Assembly: GCF_000349845.1 (NCBI RefSeq)
Contig: NC_020829.1
Coordinates: 3,417,001-3,481,000 of the forward strand
Direction: 5' to 3'
Source of the DNA: Pseudomonas sp. ATCC 13867
Lineage (GTDB): Bacteria > Pseudomonadota > Gammaproteobacteria > Pseudomonadales > Pseudomonadaceae
DNA: 64,000 nt
The notes under the pieces are model-generated. The model did no database searches, was not told the DNA's origin, and worked only from the letters and a program-made list of their open reading frames with translations. Below are positions 63,030 through 64,000 of the stretch, piece after piece; the first letter of the stretch is position 1, and the number at the start of each line of letters is the position of its first letter. A program made the translations under genes and the position numbers.

Positions 63030-63965
63030 GTGAGCGCCGACTACCCACGCGACCTGATCGGTTACGGCAACAACATCCCCCATCCGCATTGGCCGAACGA
63101 TGCCCGCATCGCTCTCTCCTTCGTCCTCAACTACGAGGAAGGCGGCGAGCGTTGCATCCTGCACGGAGACAAGGAATCCGAAGCCTTCCTCTCCGAGATG
63201 GTGGCCGCACAGCCGCTCAAGGGCGAGCGCAACATGTGCATGGAGTCGCTGTACGAATACGGTAGCCGCGCTGGCGTATGGCGCCTGCTCAAGCTGTTCA
63301 AGAAATACGACCTGCCGATGACCATCTTCGCCGTGGCGATGGCCGCCCAGCGCCACCCCGAGGCGATCCGCCAGATGGTCGCCGACGGCCACGAGATCTG
63401 CAGCCACGGCTACCGCTGGATCGACTACCAGTACATGGATCCGGAACAGGAGCGCGAGCACATGTTCGAGGCCGTGCGCATCCTCACCGAACTGACCGGC
63501 CAGCGCCCGCAGGGCTGGTACACCGGCCGCCTGGGCCCGAACACCCGACGCATCGTCCGCGAGGACGGCAACTTCCTCTACGACTCCGACACCTACGACG
63601 ACGACCTGCCCTACTGGGACCCGGCGAGCACCGCCGAGAAGCCGCACCTGGTGATCCCCTACACCCTGGACACCAACGACATGCGCTTCACCCAGGTGCA
63701 GGGCTTCAACAAGGGCGACGACTTCTTCGAATACCTGAAAGACGCCTTCGACGTGCTCTACGCCGAGGGTGCCGAGGGCGCGCCGAAGATGCTTTCCATC
63801 GGCATGCACTGCCGCCTGCTCGGCCGTCCGGCCCGCATGGCCTCGCTGGAGCGTTTCATCCAGTACGTTAAGGGTCACGAGAAGGTGTGGATCACCCGCC
63901 GTGTCGACATCGCCAAGCACTGGCACGAAAACCACCCGTTCAAAGCCCAGGAGAACCAGGCATGA
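63030..63965 (+). CDS. puuE: Allantoinase, PuuE type (polysaccharide-deacetylase fold)
   Basis: A 311-residue metal-independent-type allantoinase hydrolysing allantoin to allantoate. It starts SADYPRDLIGYGNNIPHPHWPNDARIALSFVLNYEEGGE, and SHGYRWIDYQ and GWYTGRLGPNTRR are characteristic. The GTG at 63030 has AAGGA nine bases upstream and gives the usual N-terminus; a longer frame back to 62721 has no support. It overlaps the next gene by ATGA. Confidence 0.96.
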   Translation: MSADYPRDLIGYGNNIPHPHWPNDARIALSFVLNYEEGGERCILHGDKESEAFLSEMVAAQPLKGERNMCMESLYEYGSRAGVWRLLKLFKKYDLPMTIFAVAMAAQRHPEAIRQMVADGHEICSHGYRWIDYQYMDPEQEREHMFEAVRILTELTGQRPQGWYTGRLGPNTRRIVREDGNFLYDSDTYDDDLPYWDPASTAEKPHLVIPYTLDTNDMRFTQVQGFNKGDDFFEYLKDAFDVLYAEGAEGAPKMLSIGMHCRLLGRPARMASLERFIQYVKGHEKVWITRRVDIAKHWHENHPFKAQENQA

Positions 63966-64000
63966 GCCGTTTCCAGACCCTGACTCCGGCCAGCCTCGAC
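63962..64000 (+). CDS. uraD: OHCU decarboxylase, N-terminal fragment
   Basis: Thirteen codons (MSRFQTLTPASLD) are present before the window ends. The start overlaps puuE by four bases. The sequence and place in the hiuH-puuE-uraD pathway indicate 2-oxo-4-hydroxy-4-carboxy-5-ureidoimidazoline decarboxylase; the evidence is short. Confidence 0.7.
   Translation, partial: MSRFQTLTPASLD

Overview
The window is chromosomal DNA of a Pseudomonas, most likely from the P. aeruginosa / P. nitroreducens / P. citronellolis side of the genus. This rests on gene content and order: duplicated cbb3 oxidase operons beside ccoGHIS, hemN and anr; the gntR-smc-zipA-ligA run; xdhABC-guaD; high G+C codon use; and many REP hairpins built on GTAGGAGCGAGCTTGCTCGCGAA. 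I assigned it from recognition, with no database search.

Layout. 1-12.7 kb is a microaerobic respiration block: the end of ccoP2, the full ccoN1-O1-Q1-P1 operon, the assembly genes ccoG-H-I-S plus a TauE-like gene, hemN behind a textbook ANR box, anr itself, and apt. 13-20.5 kb holds metabolic genes: a PF10118 hydrolase, a GFA protein, a TetR/BVMO/SDR cluster with a double-palindrome operator, a methyltransferase, a DUF4242 protein and an acyl-CoA dehydrogenase. 20.6-24.8 kb is recR-ybaB-dnaX and a periplasmic binding protein.

24.8-30.3 kb is a small, AT-rich genomic island inserted at the 3' end of the 4.5S (SRP) RNA gene ffs. A 23-bp direct repeat of the ffs 3' end bounds it. Inside are the first 27 codons of a tyrosine integrase cut off by an IS3-family element, a 779-codon NACHT NTPase with an N-terminal Mrr-like nuclease domain (a probable anti-phage gene), and two small conserved-looking proteins of unknown role. 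The island probably can no longer excise itself.

30.6-39.7 kb returns to the core genome: a fimbrial-fold secreted protein, a membrane protein, an HU-like protein, ligA, zipA, smc and a GntR regulator, followed by divergent alkB. 41.3-64 kb is mainly purine catabolism (xdhABC, guaD, a GntR regulator, an AzgA-type permease, hiuH, puuE, the start of uraD). Two blocks interrupt it: usp-lysR-EmrAB pump plus an L-2-hydroxyglutarate module (GntR, lhgO, MHS transporter), and a tandem pair of large BvgA-like receiver/LuxR/PAS/kinase fusions. In both fusions the receiver Asp is Glu and the kinase His is Arg.

Regulatory sequence is unusually readable. RegA/RoxR-like sites precede ccoN1, ccoG and anr. 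TTGTCNGACAA occurs at three loci (PF10118 gene, alkB, lhgO). TTGTNNACAA-type sites precede the purine permease and lie in the hiuH/puuE intergenic region. The strongest candidates for something new are the NACHT island at ffs and the tandem phospho-site-substituted sensor/regulators.
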